A stretch of 64,000 nt of DNA from assembly GCF_026004055.1 (NCBI RefSeq), contig NZ_BPIJ01000001.1:186001-250000 (forward strand), given 5' to 3'. Shown here piece after piece: positions 45,841-53,869 of the stretch. Source of the stretch: Meiothermus sp. (lineage in GTDB: Bacteria > Deinococcota > Deinococci > Deinococcales > Thermaceae). A model generated the notes under the pieces. The model made no database searches and was not told the origin of the DNA. It saw nothing but the letters and a program-made list of their open reading frames with translations. The stretch's first letter is position 1. Each line of letters starts with the position of its first letter. The position numbers and the translations under genes are program-made.

Positions 45841-46557
45841 ATGAAGCGCAAGGATGGCCGAACCGCCCAGGAGCTACGCCCTTTGGCTCTGCGAATGGGT
45901 TATGTACAGTATGCCGAGGGTTCTGCCCTGGTCGAGCTAGGCAACACCCGGGTTCTGGTGAACGTTTCCCTGACCGAGGGGGTGCCGCGTCATGTCTCGG
46001 GCCGGGCAGGCTGGCTGATGGCCGAGTACAATCTGCTGCCCCGCTCGACCAAAGAACGCAAAGAGCGCGAGCGCCAAAAAATTACCGGCCGCACAGCCGA
46101 AATTCAGCGTTTTTTGGGCCGGGCCTTCCGGGCCGTTTTGGACTTGAGCCTGCTGCCCAACAAAACCGTGGTGGTGGATGCCGATGTGCTTCAGGCCGAC
46201 GGTGGCACCCGGGTGGCTTCGCTACTCGGTGGTTATGCGGCTCTCCACATGGCCATGGATCGGCTGGTAAACCAGGGCAAACTAGATGAGTGGCCCCTGA
46301 CCGAGTTCGCTGCGGTGAGCGTGGGCTGGATGAGCGATGATAGCCTCTTGCTCGACCTAAGCCAGCTCGAGGACGAAAATGCCTGGGCCGATTTGACCGT
46401 GGTGGCTACGCCTTCTGGGGACATTATCGAACTGCACGGAGCCGGGGAGGGCCGCCCGGTGCCAAAAGCTACCTACCAGGCCATGCTGGAGCTGGGTCTG
46501 GCGCATATCCCCGAGATGGTGCGGCGGGTACACGCCCAGCTCAAAAACCGCCTTTGA
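45841..46557 (+). CDS. rph: Ribonuclease PH
   Basis: Phosphate-dependent 3'-5' exoribonuclease of 238 aa that trims tRNA 3' ends. It shows the family start KRKDGRTAQELRPL, the NVSLTEGVPR region, the GRTAEIQRFLGR arginine motif for phosphate binding and CDVLQADGGTR-like VDADVLQADGGTR near 113-125. ATG 45841 is the natural start, since upstream in-frame codons would run into the divergent tRNA gene. It is followed 56 nt later by rdgB, a pairing often seen in bacteria. Confidence 0.96.
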   Translation: MKRKDGRTAQELRPLALRMGYVQYAEGSALVELGNTRVLVNVSLTEGVPRHVSGRAGWLMAEYNLLPRSTKERKERERQKITGRTAEIQRFLGRAFRAVLDLSLLPNKTVVVDADVLQADGGTRVASLLGGYAALHMAMDRLVNQGKLDEWPLTEFAAVSVGWMSDDSLLLDLSQLEDENAWADLTVVATPSGDIIELHGAGEGRPVPKATYQAMLELGLAHIPEMVRRVHAQLKNRL

Positions 46558-46600
46558 GGGCCTCGAGGCTCCAAAAACCCAAGGGTTGGCCAAACTTGGA

Positions 46601-46606
46601 TAAGAT
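46601..46606 (+). promoter_or_regulatory. -10 box of rdgB (leaderless)
   Basis: TAAGAT ends 7 nt before the ATG at 46614 with no ribosome site between them, suggesting that rdgB has its own leaderless promoter in addition to any read-through from rph. Confidence 0.5.
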
Positions 46607-46613
46607 GGGATAG

Positions 46614-47225
46614 ATGCGCTTGTTAATTGCTACCTCCAATCCAGGTAAGTTCCGCGAGATCAAAGAAGGGCTCGCGCCGCTGGGCTGGACGCTTTTTTCC
46701 TTGCTCGACTACCCCTTTAAGATGCCGCCCGAGGAGGGCTTTACCTTTGAGGACAACGCGGTGCTCAAGGCGGCCTTTGCCGCCAAGCACAGCGGGATGC
46801 CCACCCTGGCCGATGACTCGGGCCTCGAGGTAGCTGCTTTGGGCGGCGAGCCCGGGGTGTACTCGGCCCGGTACGGTAACAAGAAAACCGACACCGAGCG
46901 CAACGTGTATCTGCTCGAGCGCCTCAAGGGTATTCCTGTGGGTGAGCGCCAAGCCAAGTTTGTGGCCGTGGTGGTAATTGCCTATCCCGATGGCTACATG
47001 GAACTCTACCGGGGCGAAACCGAAGGGGAAATCCTCGAGGCCCCCCGGGGGGAGTGGGGTTTTGGCTACGATCCCTTGTTCTATCTGCCCGCAGCCGGCA
47101 AGACCTTTGCCGAGATGACCCTGGAAGAAAAAGCTGCCCACTCCCACCGCGGTAAGGCCTTGCGACAGCTTTTAAAGGCCCACAAGTTTGGCCTGCCGCG
47201 CAAGGAGCAACCCCTGCAAGAATAA
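46614..47225 (+). CDS. rdgB: Non-canonical purine NTP pyrophosphatase (RdgB/HAM1)
   Basis: Nucleotide-sanitising pyrophosphatase of 203 aa that removes ITP, dITP and XTP. The signatures ATSNPGKFREI (6-16), FEDNAVLKA, ADDSGLEV, GEPGVYSARYG and the late GFGYDPLFY...SHRGKAL are all present. The length is typical. Located just downstream of rph. Confidence 0.95.
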   Translation: MRLLIATSNPGKFREIKEGLAPLGWTLFSLLDYPFKMPPEEGFTFEDNAVLKAAFAAKHSGMPTLADDSGLEVAALGGEPGVYSARYGNKKTDTERNVYLLERLKGIPVGERQAKFVAVVVIAYPDGYMELYRGETEGEILEAPRGEWGFGYDPLFYLPAAGKTFAEMTLEEKAAHSHRGKALRQLLKAHKFGLPRKEQPLQE

Positions 47226-47314
47226 ATCTGCCTCAACCCCGCGTGCCTTAGAACGGTCGCCAGGCCTACAGGCTGGGGCTCAAACTAAGGTTTTGAATCC
47301 AGTTGCCTGCCTCA

Positions 47315-47366
47315 TGCGTAACCTGGGTAGGAGGAACCCAAGATGAAACGATGTTCCCGTTACGCA
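47315..47366 (+). other. Possible structured RNA region before the cupredoxin gene
   Basis: TGCGTAAC (47315-47322) and GTTACGCA (47359-47366) are perfect 8-nt complements. Inside, TGGGT (47324-47328) pairs with ACCCA (47336-47340), giving a branched fold. It lies in the 227-nt gap between rdgB and the cupredoxin gene. No known riboswitch consensus was recognised; a repeat remnant or terminator is also possible. Confidence 0.35.
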
Positions 47367-47452
47367 CAGGCCTAGGCCGTGACCTGCGGAGGTAAGGGTT
47401 TTTATGCTTAGGTAACAGGGTTTGTTGCTGGTTACTTGGCTACTATGGAGGT

Positions 47453-47839
47453 ATGCGCAGTCTGGTTCTGGGGGTATTGGGGTTGTTGCTCGCGGCGTGT
47501 CAGCCAAAGGCATCGGACGCCTGTACGGTAATTCGGGCGCTGAGCGTAGAGGAGGGTTTTAGGGCAGGCTATACCAACAGCCCCGACGTAACCATCAAAA
47601 AAGGCGGCTGCATCGAGTTTGTAAACGAAGACCCCTCCGGAACCATCCACCTGGCTCAAAGCAAACCGACCACGCCGGAAGAACTAAAGTTCAACACGCC
47701 AAACCTGCTACCCAACCCAGAATACAAAGCAAAAGTTGTGTTCAACATAGCAGGCGAGATCGAATACATCTGCGGACTGAATACGGGCACCGTTGTTCAT
47801 GCTCGAACCATGTACGGCAAGATTACGGTGCTCCCCTAA
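47453..47839 (+). CDS. Cupredoxin-like lipoprotein
   Basis: A 128-aa exported lipoprotein: the lipobox LAAC places the acylated cysteine at residue 16. The mature domain has a cupredoxin-like arrangement with candidate copper ligands H66, C107, H116 and M120 (in YICGLNTGTVVHARTM). The C-x8-H spacing is longer than in plastocyanin or azurin, so copper binding is inferred. C24 and C53 could form a disulfide. A TACTAT box lies 6 nt before the ATG, overlapping a GGAGG site. The next gene, 11 nt on, encodes a CxxCH protein, suggesting an electron-transfer pair. Confidence 0.78.
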   Translation: MRSLVLGVLGLLLAACQPKASDACTVIRALSVEEGFRAGYTNSPDVTIKKGGCIEFVNEDPSGTIHLAQSKPTTPEELKFNTPNLLPNPEYKAKVVFNIAGEIEYICGLNTGTVVHARTMYGKITVLP

Positions 47840-47850
47840 AAGGAGTCTTT

Positions 47851-48261
47851 ATGCGAAAAGCAGCGTTTTGGATGCTGATGGTTGCAGTAGTGCTTGCACC
47901 TTTTGCGGCTGCTCGCCCGCCCTACCGCTTGCAAGCCATCAACCAGTTCAACCTGGTGGCCGACCGCGGCGATGTGCGCACGGTAAGCTGCCAGTACTGC
48001 CATGTGAATGCCAACGGCGGGGCGCCTTGGAATGCCTTTGGCAACGAGCTTCGCGCCAACTTCAAAGGCAATATAGGCGATGCGCTTTACGAAACCCTCA
48101 AAGCCATGAAAGACTCCGATGGCGATGGCTATGCCGATGTGCTCGAGGTCTTCGCGGGCACCCTGCCGGGCGATGCCAACAGCAAACCCTTGGTTAGCGT
48201 GCAATTCCTCATGCAAAACCTAGAAAAAGCCGGTGGGGTGGATATTTACAAAGCTAAGTGA
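47851..48261 (+). CDS. Exported protein with one CxxCH haem motif and an EF-hand-like loop
   Basis: A 136-aa protein with a signal peptide (about 1-21). One haem-attachment motif, CQYCH (47-51), and one calcium-loop pattern, DSDGDGYADVLE (88-99), are visible. The short length and lone motif fit a small c-type cytochrome or haem-binding protein, but no clear distal methionine is placed. AAAGGAG precedes the ATG. Cotranscribed with the cupredoxin gene; a strong terminator follows. Confidence 0.78.
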   Translation: MRKAAFWMLMVAVVLAPFAAARPPYRLQAINQFNLVADRGDVRTVSCQYCHVNANGGAPWNAFGNELRANFKGNIGDALYETLKAMKDSDGDGYADVLEVFAGTLPGDANSKPLVSVQFLMQNLEKAGGVDIYKAK

Positions 48262-48280
48262 GCCCGGCACCTCGATACTC

Positions 48281-48308
48281 AATGCGGTAGCCAGGCTACC
48301 GCATTTTT
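48281..48308 (+). terminator. Intrinsic terminator after the CxxCH gene
   Basis: AATGCGGTAGC (48281-48291) and GCTACCGCATT (48295-48305) form a perfect 11-bp stem with a 3-nt loop, running into TTTTT (48304-48308). Confidence 0.9.
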
Positions 48309-48309
48309 A

Positions 48310-48537
48310 TCACGCCCTTCACCGACGTGGCCGCCACAAAAACGGGAAGGGACAAGCAGACGTGCCTCACCGAAGTGAGGCACGCTTGTCTGCGTTGCCT
48401 CTGGGTTCAGAGGCATGTTACGTACCCAAGCCTGGGCTGGGCCCGGCCCATGGGTGCTTGGGTTTCAAGTTTTCAGGCGACCACGGTTCTGTTCAGGACA
48501 AAGCTTTCTTGACGCCGGATGGCTCCAAAAGGGCAAG
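48310..48537. repeat. Repeat family D, copy 4
   Basis: It runs from CGCCCTTCACCGACGTGG through the hairpin AGACGTGCCTCAC / GTGAGGCACGCTTGTCT to GACGCCGGATGGCTCC. It ends at the stop codon of the SDR gene and has the same orientation as copy 5 on the other side of that gene. Confidence 0.78.
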
Positions 48538-49239
48538 CTATTTTTTGGGCGGTTGGCTGGGGCGCAGATCGAGCTGGCTGGGTATGATGCGGGGATCGCT
48601 TTGCAGCAGGTACAGCACTGCCTGAGCAATATCTTGCGGTTGAATTTTCCAGGCAGCGCCGGTGTTGTTGCCGGCAAAAGGCGTATCTACCGAGCCGGGC
48701 AGGATGCTGCTGACCCGAATACCGTAGTAGCGCAGATCGAGCATGGAGGCTTCGGAAAAGCCCAACAGGCCAAACTTGCTAGCATTGTAGGCGGCCCCGT
48801 TGGCAAAGGCATTTTTGCCGGCAAGCGAGCCGATATTGATGATGTGCCCCCCACCCCGTTTTTGCATGAGCGGTACAGCAGCTTTGGTAGCGAAAAACGG
48901 CCCGGTCAGGTTGGTTTGCAGCACCTGTTGCCACTCTTCTGGGGTTAGTTCGTGTACGGGTTTGAAAATGCCGATGCCAGCGTTGTTGATCAGAAAGTCC
49001 AGGCCACCAAAGTGGGCCTCGAGCTGCACTACGGCTTTTTCTACCTCTTCGTAACGGGTAACGTCTCCGGGCAAGGCCAGGCTGTTGCCTAGCTCCTCGG
49101 CCAGGCGGGCCAGTTTGGCCTGGCTACGGGCAAAAAGCCCTACCCCCACACCATTTGCTACGAGTTGCTTGGCCACCTCGAGGCCTATCCCTGAAGAAGC
49201 TCCGGTTACCAGCGCGACTTTTCCTCTAAGGTTTGTCAT
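48538..49239 (-). CDS. Short-chain dehydrogenase/reductase
   Basis: Classical SDR of 233 aa. The cofactor loop TGASSGIGLEV (14-24), the NNAG motif (LINNAGIG), the catalytic Ser in INIGSLAG, and the YNASK active-site motif are visible. The substrate is unknown. The start lies 6 nt after a TAGAAT box (49246-49251, minus strand), giving a leaderless mRNA. The gene is bracketed by D repeats 4 and 5. Confidence 0.93.
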   Translation of the reverse strand: MTNLRGKVALVTGASSGIGLEVAKQLVANGVGVGLFARSQAKLARLAEELGNSLALPGDVTRYEEVEKAVVQLEAHFGGLDFLINNAGIGIFKPVHELTPEEWQQVLQTNLTGPFFATKAAVPLMQKRGGGHIINIGSLAGKNAFANGAAYNASKFGLLGFSEASMLDLRYYGIRVSSILPGSVDTPFAGNNTGAAWKIQPQDIAQAVLYLLQSDPRIIPSQLDLRPSQPPKK

Positions 49240-49252
49240 GACCCGATTCTAT

Positions 49253-49440
49253 CGCGCCCTTCACCGGCGTAGCCGCCCATGAAACCGAGAAGGGACAAGC
49301 AGACGTGCCTCACCGAGGTGAGGCACGCTTGTCTGCGTTGCGTCTGGGCCCAGAGGCATGTTACAAACCCAAGCGTAGGCCGGATTCGTCTCGCGGGTGC
49401 TTGGGTCTCGAGTTTCCAGGCGGCCACGGTTCTGTTCAGC
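49253..49440. repeat. Repeat family D, copy 5 (right end truncated)
   Basis: Starts CGCCCTTCACCGGCG, includes the long hairpin, and stops at GTTCTGTTCAG before an unrelated sequence. It has the same orientation as copy 4. Confidence 0.75.
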
Positions 49441-49510
49441 CCATGCATACACATCTCCCGCAGCTTTGGGTGAAATGTTACCCTGCTGGACGGGCAAAAC
49501 TCGGTTGTAA

Positions 49511-50851
49511 TCAATCGGCAGCGGCACCCACAACGCCCAGGGCCTGATCGACCAGGGCCAGCCCCTCTTCGATGATGTCCAGGCCGTATTTGAGTTCTTC
49601 GCGGTTGATGACCAGCGGAGGGCAGACCCAGAGCATGTTGAAGCGGCTGAAGGCGTAGATGTGTTTGGACTTGAGGTAGCCCGCCAGCTTCTGCATCTCG
49701 GGGGAGGTGCCGTTGAAGGGGGCCAGGGGCTCCTTGGTGGCTTTGTCCTTGACCAGCTCGAGCACACTAAATAGCCCGATGTAGCGCACATCGCCCACAC
49801 AGGCGTACTTCTTACGCATGGCCTCGAGGCGCTCGCCTAAGTACCGGCCTTGTTCCTGGGTGTTTTCGAACAGGTGCTCTTCTTCGTAGACCGAGAGGTT
49901 GGCCACGGCAGCCGCACAAGAAACTGGATGGCCGGAGTAGGTTAGACCGCCCCAGAGCATGTGGTCTTCGAAGAAGTCGGCAATCGGCTGGGAGACAATC
50001 ACCGCTCCCAACGGCATGTAGCCGCTGGTGAGGCCCTTGGCGCAAGTCACGATGTCGGGCTTGATGTCGTAGTGCTGGGTGGAGAGCCACTTGCCGGTGC
50101 GCCCGAAACCGCTCATCACCTCGTCGGTAATGAGCAGAATGCCGTACTTGTCGCACAGCGCCCGCAGCTTGGGGTAGTAGTCGTCCGGGGGTACCAGTAG
50201 CCCGTTGGAGCCGGTGATGCCCTCGACCAGGATGGCTGCGATGGTGTGGGGGCCTTCCAGCTGAATAATTTCTTCGATGTGGCTTACGCATTCCCGCCGA
50301 CAACTATCCGGGGTCTTGCCAAAGGGGCAACGGTAGCAGTAGGGATCAAAAGCCCGCACGATACCCGGAATGCCCGGCTCCACCGGCCAGCGCCGGGGGT
50401 CGCCCGAGGCGGTCATGGCGCCCATGGTAGCGCCGTGGTAGCTGCGGTAGCGGGTGATGATTTTGTCGCGGCCCGTGTAAAGGCGGGCTATCTTCATGGC
50501 GTTTTCGTTGGCCTCGGCCCCTCCCAGGCAGAAAAACGACTTGGCCAGGCCGGTTACTTCGGCCAGCTTTTTGCCCAGTTGCCCCCTGGGCTCGGTAGCA
50601 AAGCTGGGGCCTGCAAAGCAAAGCTCGTCTACCTGCTTTTTGATGGCCTCGAGCACCTTGGGGTGCTGGTGGCCCACGTTGATGTTGATGAGCTGGCTGC
50701 TAAAGTCGAGCCACTTGTTGCCATCGCCGTCCCAGAACCACACGCCCTGCGCCTTGGCCATGTGGATGGGGTTCGAGGTGCTTTGCACCGACCACGAAAA
50801 GAGGGTATAGTCGCGGTTCTCCTGGATTACTTCCTTGGACGGGCGTTCCAT
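49511..50851 (-). CDS. Class III omega-aminotransferase (PLP-dependent)
   Basis: A 446-aa transaminase. The segments FFCLGGAEANENAMKIAR, RYRSYHGATMGAM, LITDEVMSGFGRTGKW and the PLP-lysine region CAKGLTSGYMPLGAV are typical of the class. Close families act on beta-alanine, taurine, putrescine or similar omega-amino compounds with pyruvate; specificity is not resolved. A Cys cluster (CYRCPFGKTPDSCRREC, about 173-189) also found in some taurine/beta-alanine enzymes is present. A clear promoter and operator-like dyad precede it. Confidence 0.92.
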   Translation of the reverse strand: MERPSKEVIQENRDYTLFSWSVQSTSNPIHMAKAQGVWFWDGDGNKWLDFSSQLININVGHQHPKVLEAIKKQVDELCFAGPSFATEPRGQLGKKLAEVTGLAKSFFCLGGAEANENAMKIARLYTGRDKIITRYRSYHGATMGAMTASGDPRRWPVEPGIPGIVRAFDPYCYRCPFGKTPDSCRRECVSHIEEIIQLEGPHTIAAILVEGITGSNGLLVPPDDYYPKLRALCDKYGILLITDEVMSGFGRTGKWLSTQHYDIKPDIVTCAKGLTSGYMPLGAVIVSQPIADFFEDHMLWGGLTYSGHPVSCAAAVANLSVYEEEHLFENTQEQGRYLGERLEAMRKKYACVGDVRYIGLFSVLELVKDKATKEPLAPFNGTSPEMQKLAGYLKSKHIYAFSRFNMLWVCPPLVINREELKYGLDIIEEGLALVDQALGVVGAAAD

Positions 50852-50868
50852 GCTGGGCCTCCTATAAC

Positions 50869-50911
50869 TTTAGATGCTCTAAATGGTAGTCCGCCCCCCG
50901 GGCTGAAGCAA
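50869..50911 (-). promoter_or_regulatory. Aminotransferase promoter with operator-like dyad
   Basis: On the minus strand TTGCTT (50906-50911) and TACCAT (50883-50888) are 17 bp apart. Immediately downstream, at the predicted start of transcription, is the dyad TTTAGA-TGC-TCTAAA (50869-50883). A GGAGG site follows before the ATG. A repressor site is a reasonable reading. Confidence 0.6.
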
Positions 50912-50996
50912 TGGTCAGAGTGTCAAAGAAGATAAGTATTTCTTACCAGTTGCAAAATATTTTTTAGAGTTTTTCTTCCCAAACCTGCTCACATCA

Positions 50997-51082
50997 TCGC
51001 GCTTTTCACAGACGTGGCCGCCCGGATGGGCGGCTGCTGTTCTGTCCAGGAAAAAGTTTTCTCAACAATGTGAAGAGTGCTC
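50997..51082. repeat. Repeat family D, copy 6 (internally deleted)
   Basis: Both ends of D are present (GCGCTTTTCACAGACGTGG and TGTGAAGAGTGCTCTG) but the hairpin interior is missing, leaving about 86 bp. The remaining gap up to 51233 shows no gene. Confidence 0.65.
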
Positions 51083-51233
51083 TGTGGTTTTGCTGGTACT
51101 GCTCCCCCTAAAGCGGGTATGCGCGGAGCGTCTACAAGCAAAAACCAGGTGGCCTAGAACAATCCGACTCGAAGCCTGTGAGAAGACGCTCATGACACTG
51201 CCACAATCGTTTTTTTGTGGGACTTTCAAACCA

Positions 51234-51261
51234 TTTACTTTGCCCTGAAATGTAGTAAGAT
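51234..51261 (+). promoter_or_regulatory. Candidate malE promoter
   Basis: TTTACT (51234-51239) and TAAGAT (51256-51261) are 16 bp apart, about 130 nt before malE. The leader contains the operator-like palindrome at 51313. Confidence 0.5.
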
Positions 51262-51312
51262 ACCCCGTGACGCAGAAGGTGGCCATTCTAAAATCCAGCG
51301 TTTGGAACGCTA

Positions 51313-51326
51313 TGGAAGCGCTGCCA
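51313..51326 (+). promoter_or_regulatory. LacI-type operator-like palindrome in the malE leader
   Basis: TGGAAGCGCTGCCA differs at one base from the perfect palindrome TGGAAGCGCTTCCA. A sister site (TAGAAGCGCTTCCA, also one mismatch) lies before malQ at 54229. LacI-family maltose repressors bind sites of this kind. Confidence 0.5.
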
Positions 51327-51389
51327 ACAACTGCTGTCTAGGCTCATTGCAAGCCGTACGATGCTGCGGCTACCACCGAGGAGGAAGCT

Positions 51390-52592
51390 ATGAGAAAAGG
51401 TGTTTTGGTAACGGCTGTAGCAGCCCTGGCAATGCTGGGCTCTGCCATGGCCCAGGGCAAACTAACTGTATGGACGCACTACGGCGGCCCCGAGCTGGCC
51501 TGGCTCAAGCAGACCGCGGCCAATTTTTCCAAAAGCAGCGGCACCCAGGTCGAGGTAGTAGAGGTGCCCTTTGGCGATATCCAGAACAAGTTCATCCTGG
51601 GAGCGCCCCAGGGCCAGGCCGCCGATCTGGTGGTGAGCATTCCCCACGACTGGGTGGGAGCCATGGCGGCGGCGGGTGTACTCGAGCCCATGGGCAAGTA
51701 CGCTACCAGTAGCTATGTGCAAAGCCTCTCGGACGTGGCCGTAGATGCGCTTACGTACCGCAACCAGCTCTTTGCGCTGCCTATGTTTGCCGAGTCGGTG
51801 GCCCTGATTTACAACAAGAAGCTGGTCAAGGAAGCCCCCAAAACCTGGGATGAATTCCTCAAGATTGCCCAGGAGAACACCAAGGGCAACTCGTTTGGCT
51901 TCCTCTACGACCTGGCCAACCCCTACTTCAACTATGGCTGGTTTACCGCTTATGGAGCTTCGGTGTTTGGCCGCACTGCTCAAGGAGTAGACGCCAGCCA
52001 GACCCGGCTGGGGGGCGAGGCAGGCATTCGTGCGGTGAGCTTCATCAAAGACCTGCGCTACCGCTACCGCCTGATTCCCGAGGGCGTAGACTACGGCGTG
52101 GCCGACAGCGCCTTCAAAGAAGGGGCCCTGGCCATGATTCTCAACGGCCCCTGGGCCATTGGCGACTACAAGAAGGCCAACATCGACTTCGGCATCGCGC
52201 CCATGCCCAACCCACCAGGCGGCGGGCAGTGGCGTCCATTTGTGGGTGTGCAGGGTGTGGCCATGAACGCCTACTCGCGCAATAAGACGGCGGCCGCCAA
52301 CTTTGCCAAACTGCTGGTAAGCCCTCAGAACCAGATTGCTTTCAACAAGGCCGGGGGCCGTCTGCCGGTTTCTAAGCAAGCCGTCCAGCAGCTGCGCAAC
52401 GACCCCGTTGTGGCCGGCTTCTCGGCTACCATTGCACTGGGTACGCCCATGCCAAATATCCCCGAGATGGGCAAGGTTTGGGGTCCTTGGGGCAACGCCC
52501 TCTCGCAGGCGGTTCAAAAAGCAGACACCAACGTAGCCCAGATCGTGGCTGCTATGGTCGCAGAAATTAACCGAGGCCTTTCGGGCCGGTAA
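51390..52592 (+). CDS. malE: Maltose/maltodextrin-binding protein of an ABC importer
   Basis: Solute-binding protein of 400 aa. A signal peptide (about 1-21, ending AMA) precedes the mature start KLTVWTHYGGPELAWL. The segments LPMFAESVALIYNKKLV and the MILNGPWAIGDYKK region match maltodextrin binders (MalE family). GGAGGA precedes the ATG. It is monocistronic here: a strong terminator follows and no permease genes are next to it, so the permeases must be elsewhere. The operator in its leader and malQ nearby support maltose/maltodextrin use. Confidence 0.9.
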   Translation: MRKGVLVTAVAALAMLGSAMAQGKLTVWTHYGGPELAWLKQTAANFSKSSGTQVEVVEVPFGDIQNKFILGAPQGQAADLVVSIPHDWVGAMAAAGVLEPMGKYATSSYVQSLSDVAVDALTYRNQLFALPMFAESVALIYNKKLVKEAPKTWDEFLKIAQENTKGNSFGFLYDLANPYFNYGWFTAYGASVFGRTAQGVDASQTRLGGEAGIRAVSFIKDLRYRYRLIPEGVDYGVADSAFKEGALAMILNGPWAIGDYKKANIDFGIAPMPNPPGGGQWRPFVGVQGVAMNAYSRNKTAAANFAKLLVSPQNQIAFNKAGGRLPVSKQAVQQLRNDPVVAGFSATIALGTPMPNIPEMGKVWGPWGNALSQAVQKADTNVAQIVAAMVAEINRGLSGR

Positions 52593-52608
52593 GCTTTCTC
52601 ACTCAGAC

Positions 52609-52633
52609 CCCCCTTCAGCCGAAGGGGGTTTTT
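52609..52633 (+). terminator. Intrinsic terminator after malE
   Basis: CCCCCTTC (52609-52616) and GAAGGGGG (52621-52628) with loop AGCC, followed by five T (52629-52633). Confidence 0.9.
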
Positions 52634-52727
52634 CTTTGCTGGGAAAGTGTGCATCCCAACATCAAAAGCCGATGCCGAATACGCTAAGCTGGGTAAAGTG
52701 CCCTGGCGCATGAACGGGAGACTCTCT

Positions 52728-53762
52728 ATGCGGCGTTCCTGGTTGTTTATTACCGCCCTGGCCTGCCTTGGCCTGCTGACTACGCTGATTCGGGCCCAGC
52801 CGGTACCCACACCCCGAACCCTGACTGCCGAGGCCAGGAGCGCCCTCGAGCAAGTTTATAACCAAGCCCTTCCGGCTGCGCTGCGCATCGAGACCGTTCC
52901 TGAGGGCACCGGCTCCGGCTTTTATATCAGCGCGGACGGGTTGGTCATGACCGCCTATCATGTGATCGAGGATACCCGCAGCTTTCGGGTGGTCAATGCT
53001 CAGCGCGGGTCGTTTCCGGCCGAGCTAGTAGGCTACGACGAGTTCCGCGACCTGGCCGTCTTGCGGGCTAAGGTGAACGGCCCGGTGCCGTTCCTGGCGC
53101 TCGAGACCACCACCGGGCCACAGGTAGGCGAGCCCCTGCTGGCTATCGGGAACTCGAGGGGGGCTTTCATCGCACCGCGCTATGGCCTGGTCAATACCGT
53201 AGAGCGCGATATTTTCCCCTTTTTTAACTCCATCGCCATCTCTACCACCATTCCCCTGGCTCCCGGCGACTCGGGTGGCCCGGTGCTCAACCAGGCTGGG
53301 CGGGTGGTGGCGGTGGTAGTGGCCATTGGCCAGCCCAACGGGGTATTTGAGAGCTTTCTCTCGCCTTTACAAGGTCTAGACGGGGTAATCGGCCAGCTTA
53401 AGGCAGGCCGCAAACGCGATGTCCCCTATATTGGGGTACAACTTTTCCAGATCGACGATGAGATCGCCGCTACCCTAAACATCCCCAGGGAAGGCGTTTT
53501 GATCCAGGGACTATTGCGCGGGGGTGCGGCCGAACAGGCCGGTCTGCAGGGCTTTTCCATCCGTCGCGAAAACGGCCGGGAGATCTACAACTTCGACGTG
53601 ATCCTCGAGGCCGACGGGCGCCCCTTCAACGATGTGACCCAGCTCCAGCGCTACATCCGCAGCAAAGAGGTGGGCGACAGCGTAACCCTTACCATTCGGC
53701 GGGGTACCCAGACCCTCAAGGTGGAGCTCAAACTAACGCCAAACCCCACCAGGCGTGGATAG
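52728..53762 (+). CDS. HtrA/Deg-like serine protease with PDZ domain
   Basis: An exported or membrane-anchored trypsin-fold protease of 344 aa. A signal/anchor (about 4-20) precedes the protease domain with catalytic His in TAYHVIED, Asp in FRDLAVLR and Ser in PGDSGGPV. A C-terminal PDZ domain (about 225-335) starts near YIGVQL and has the GLLRGGAAEQAGLQ pattern. Such proteases degrade misfolded proteins outside the cytoplasm. ATG 52728 follows GGGAG; ATG 52710 is also possible. Confidence 0.93.
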   Translation: MRRSWLFITALACLGLLTTLIRAQPVPTPRTLTAEARSALEQVYNQALPAALRIETVPEGTGSGFYISADGLVMTAYHVIEDTRSFRVVNAQRGSFPAELVGYDEFRDLAVLRAKVNGPVPFLALETTTGPQVGEPLLAIGNSRGAFIAPRYGLVNTVERDIFPFFNSIAISTTIPLAPGDSGGPVLNQAGRVVAVVVAIGQPNGVFESFLSPLQGLDGVIGQLKAGRKRDVPYIGVQLFQIDDEIAATLNIPREGVLIQGLLRGGAAEQAGLQGFSIRRENGREIYNFDVILEADGRPFNDVTQLQRYIRSKEVGDSVTLTIRRGTQTLKVELKLTPNPTRRG

Positions 53763-53869
53763 CGCTCGAGATGCTCCGGCTAGTGCGCTGGCTTGATTTT
53801 TTTCTGAGGATGCAGTCCACAAATTTGCCGACGTTGAGGTAGTCTGCTTGTTTATCACAAAACGAGACT

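Noticed and set aside
48541-48948. Open frame antisense to the SDR gene
   Set aside because: The SDR catalytic motifs on the minus strand account for this DNA.
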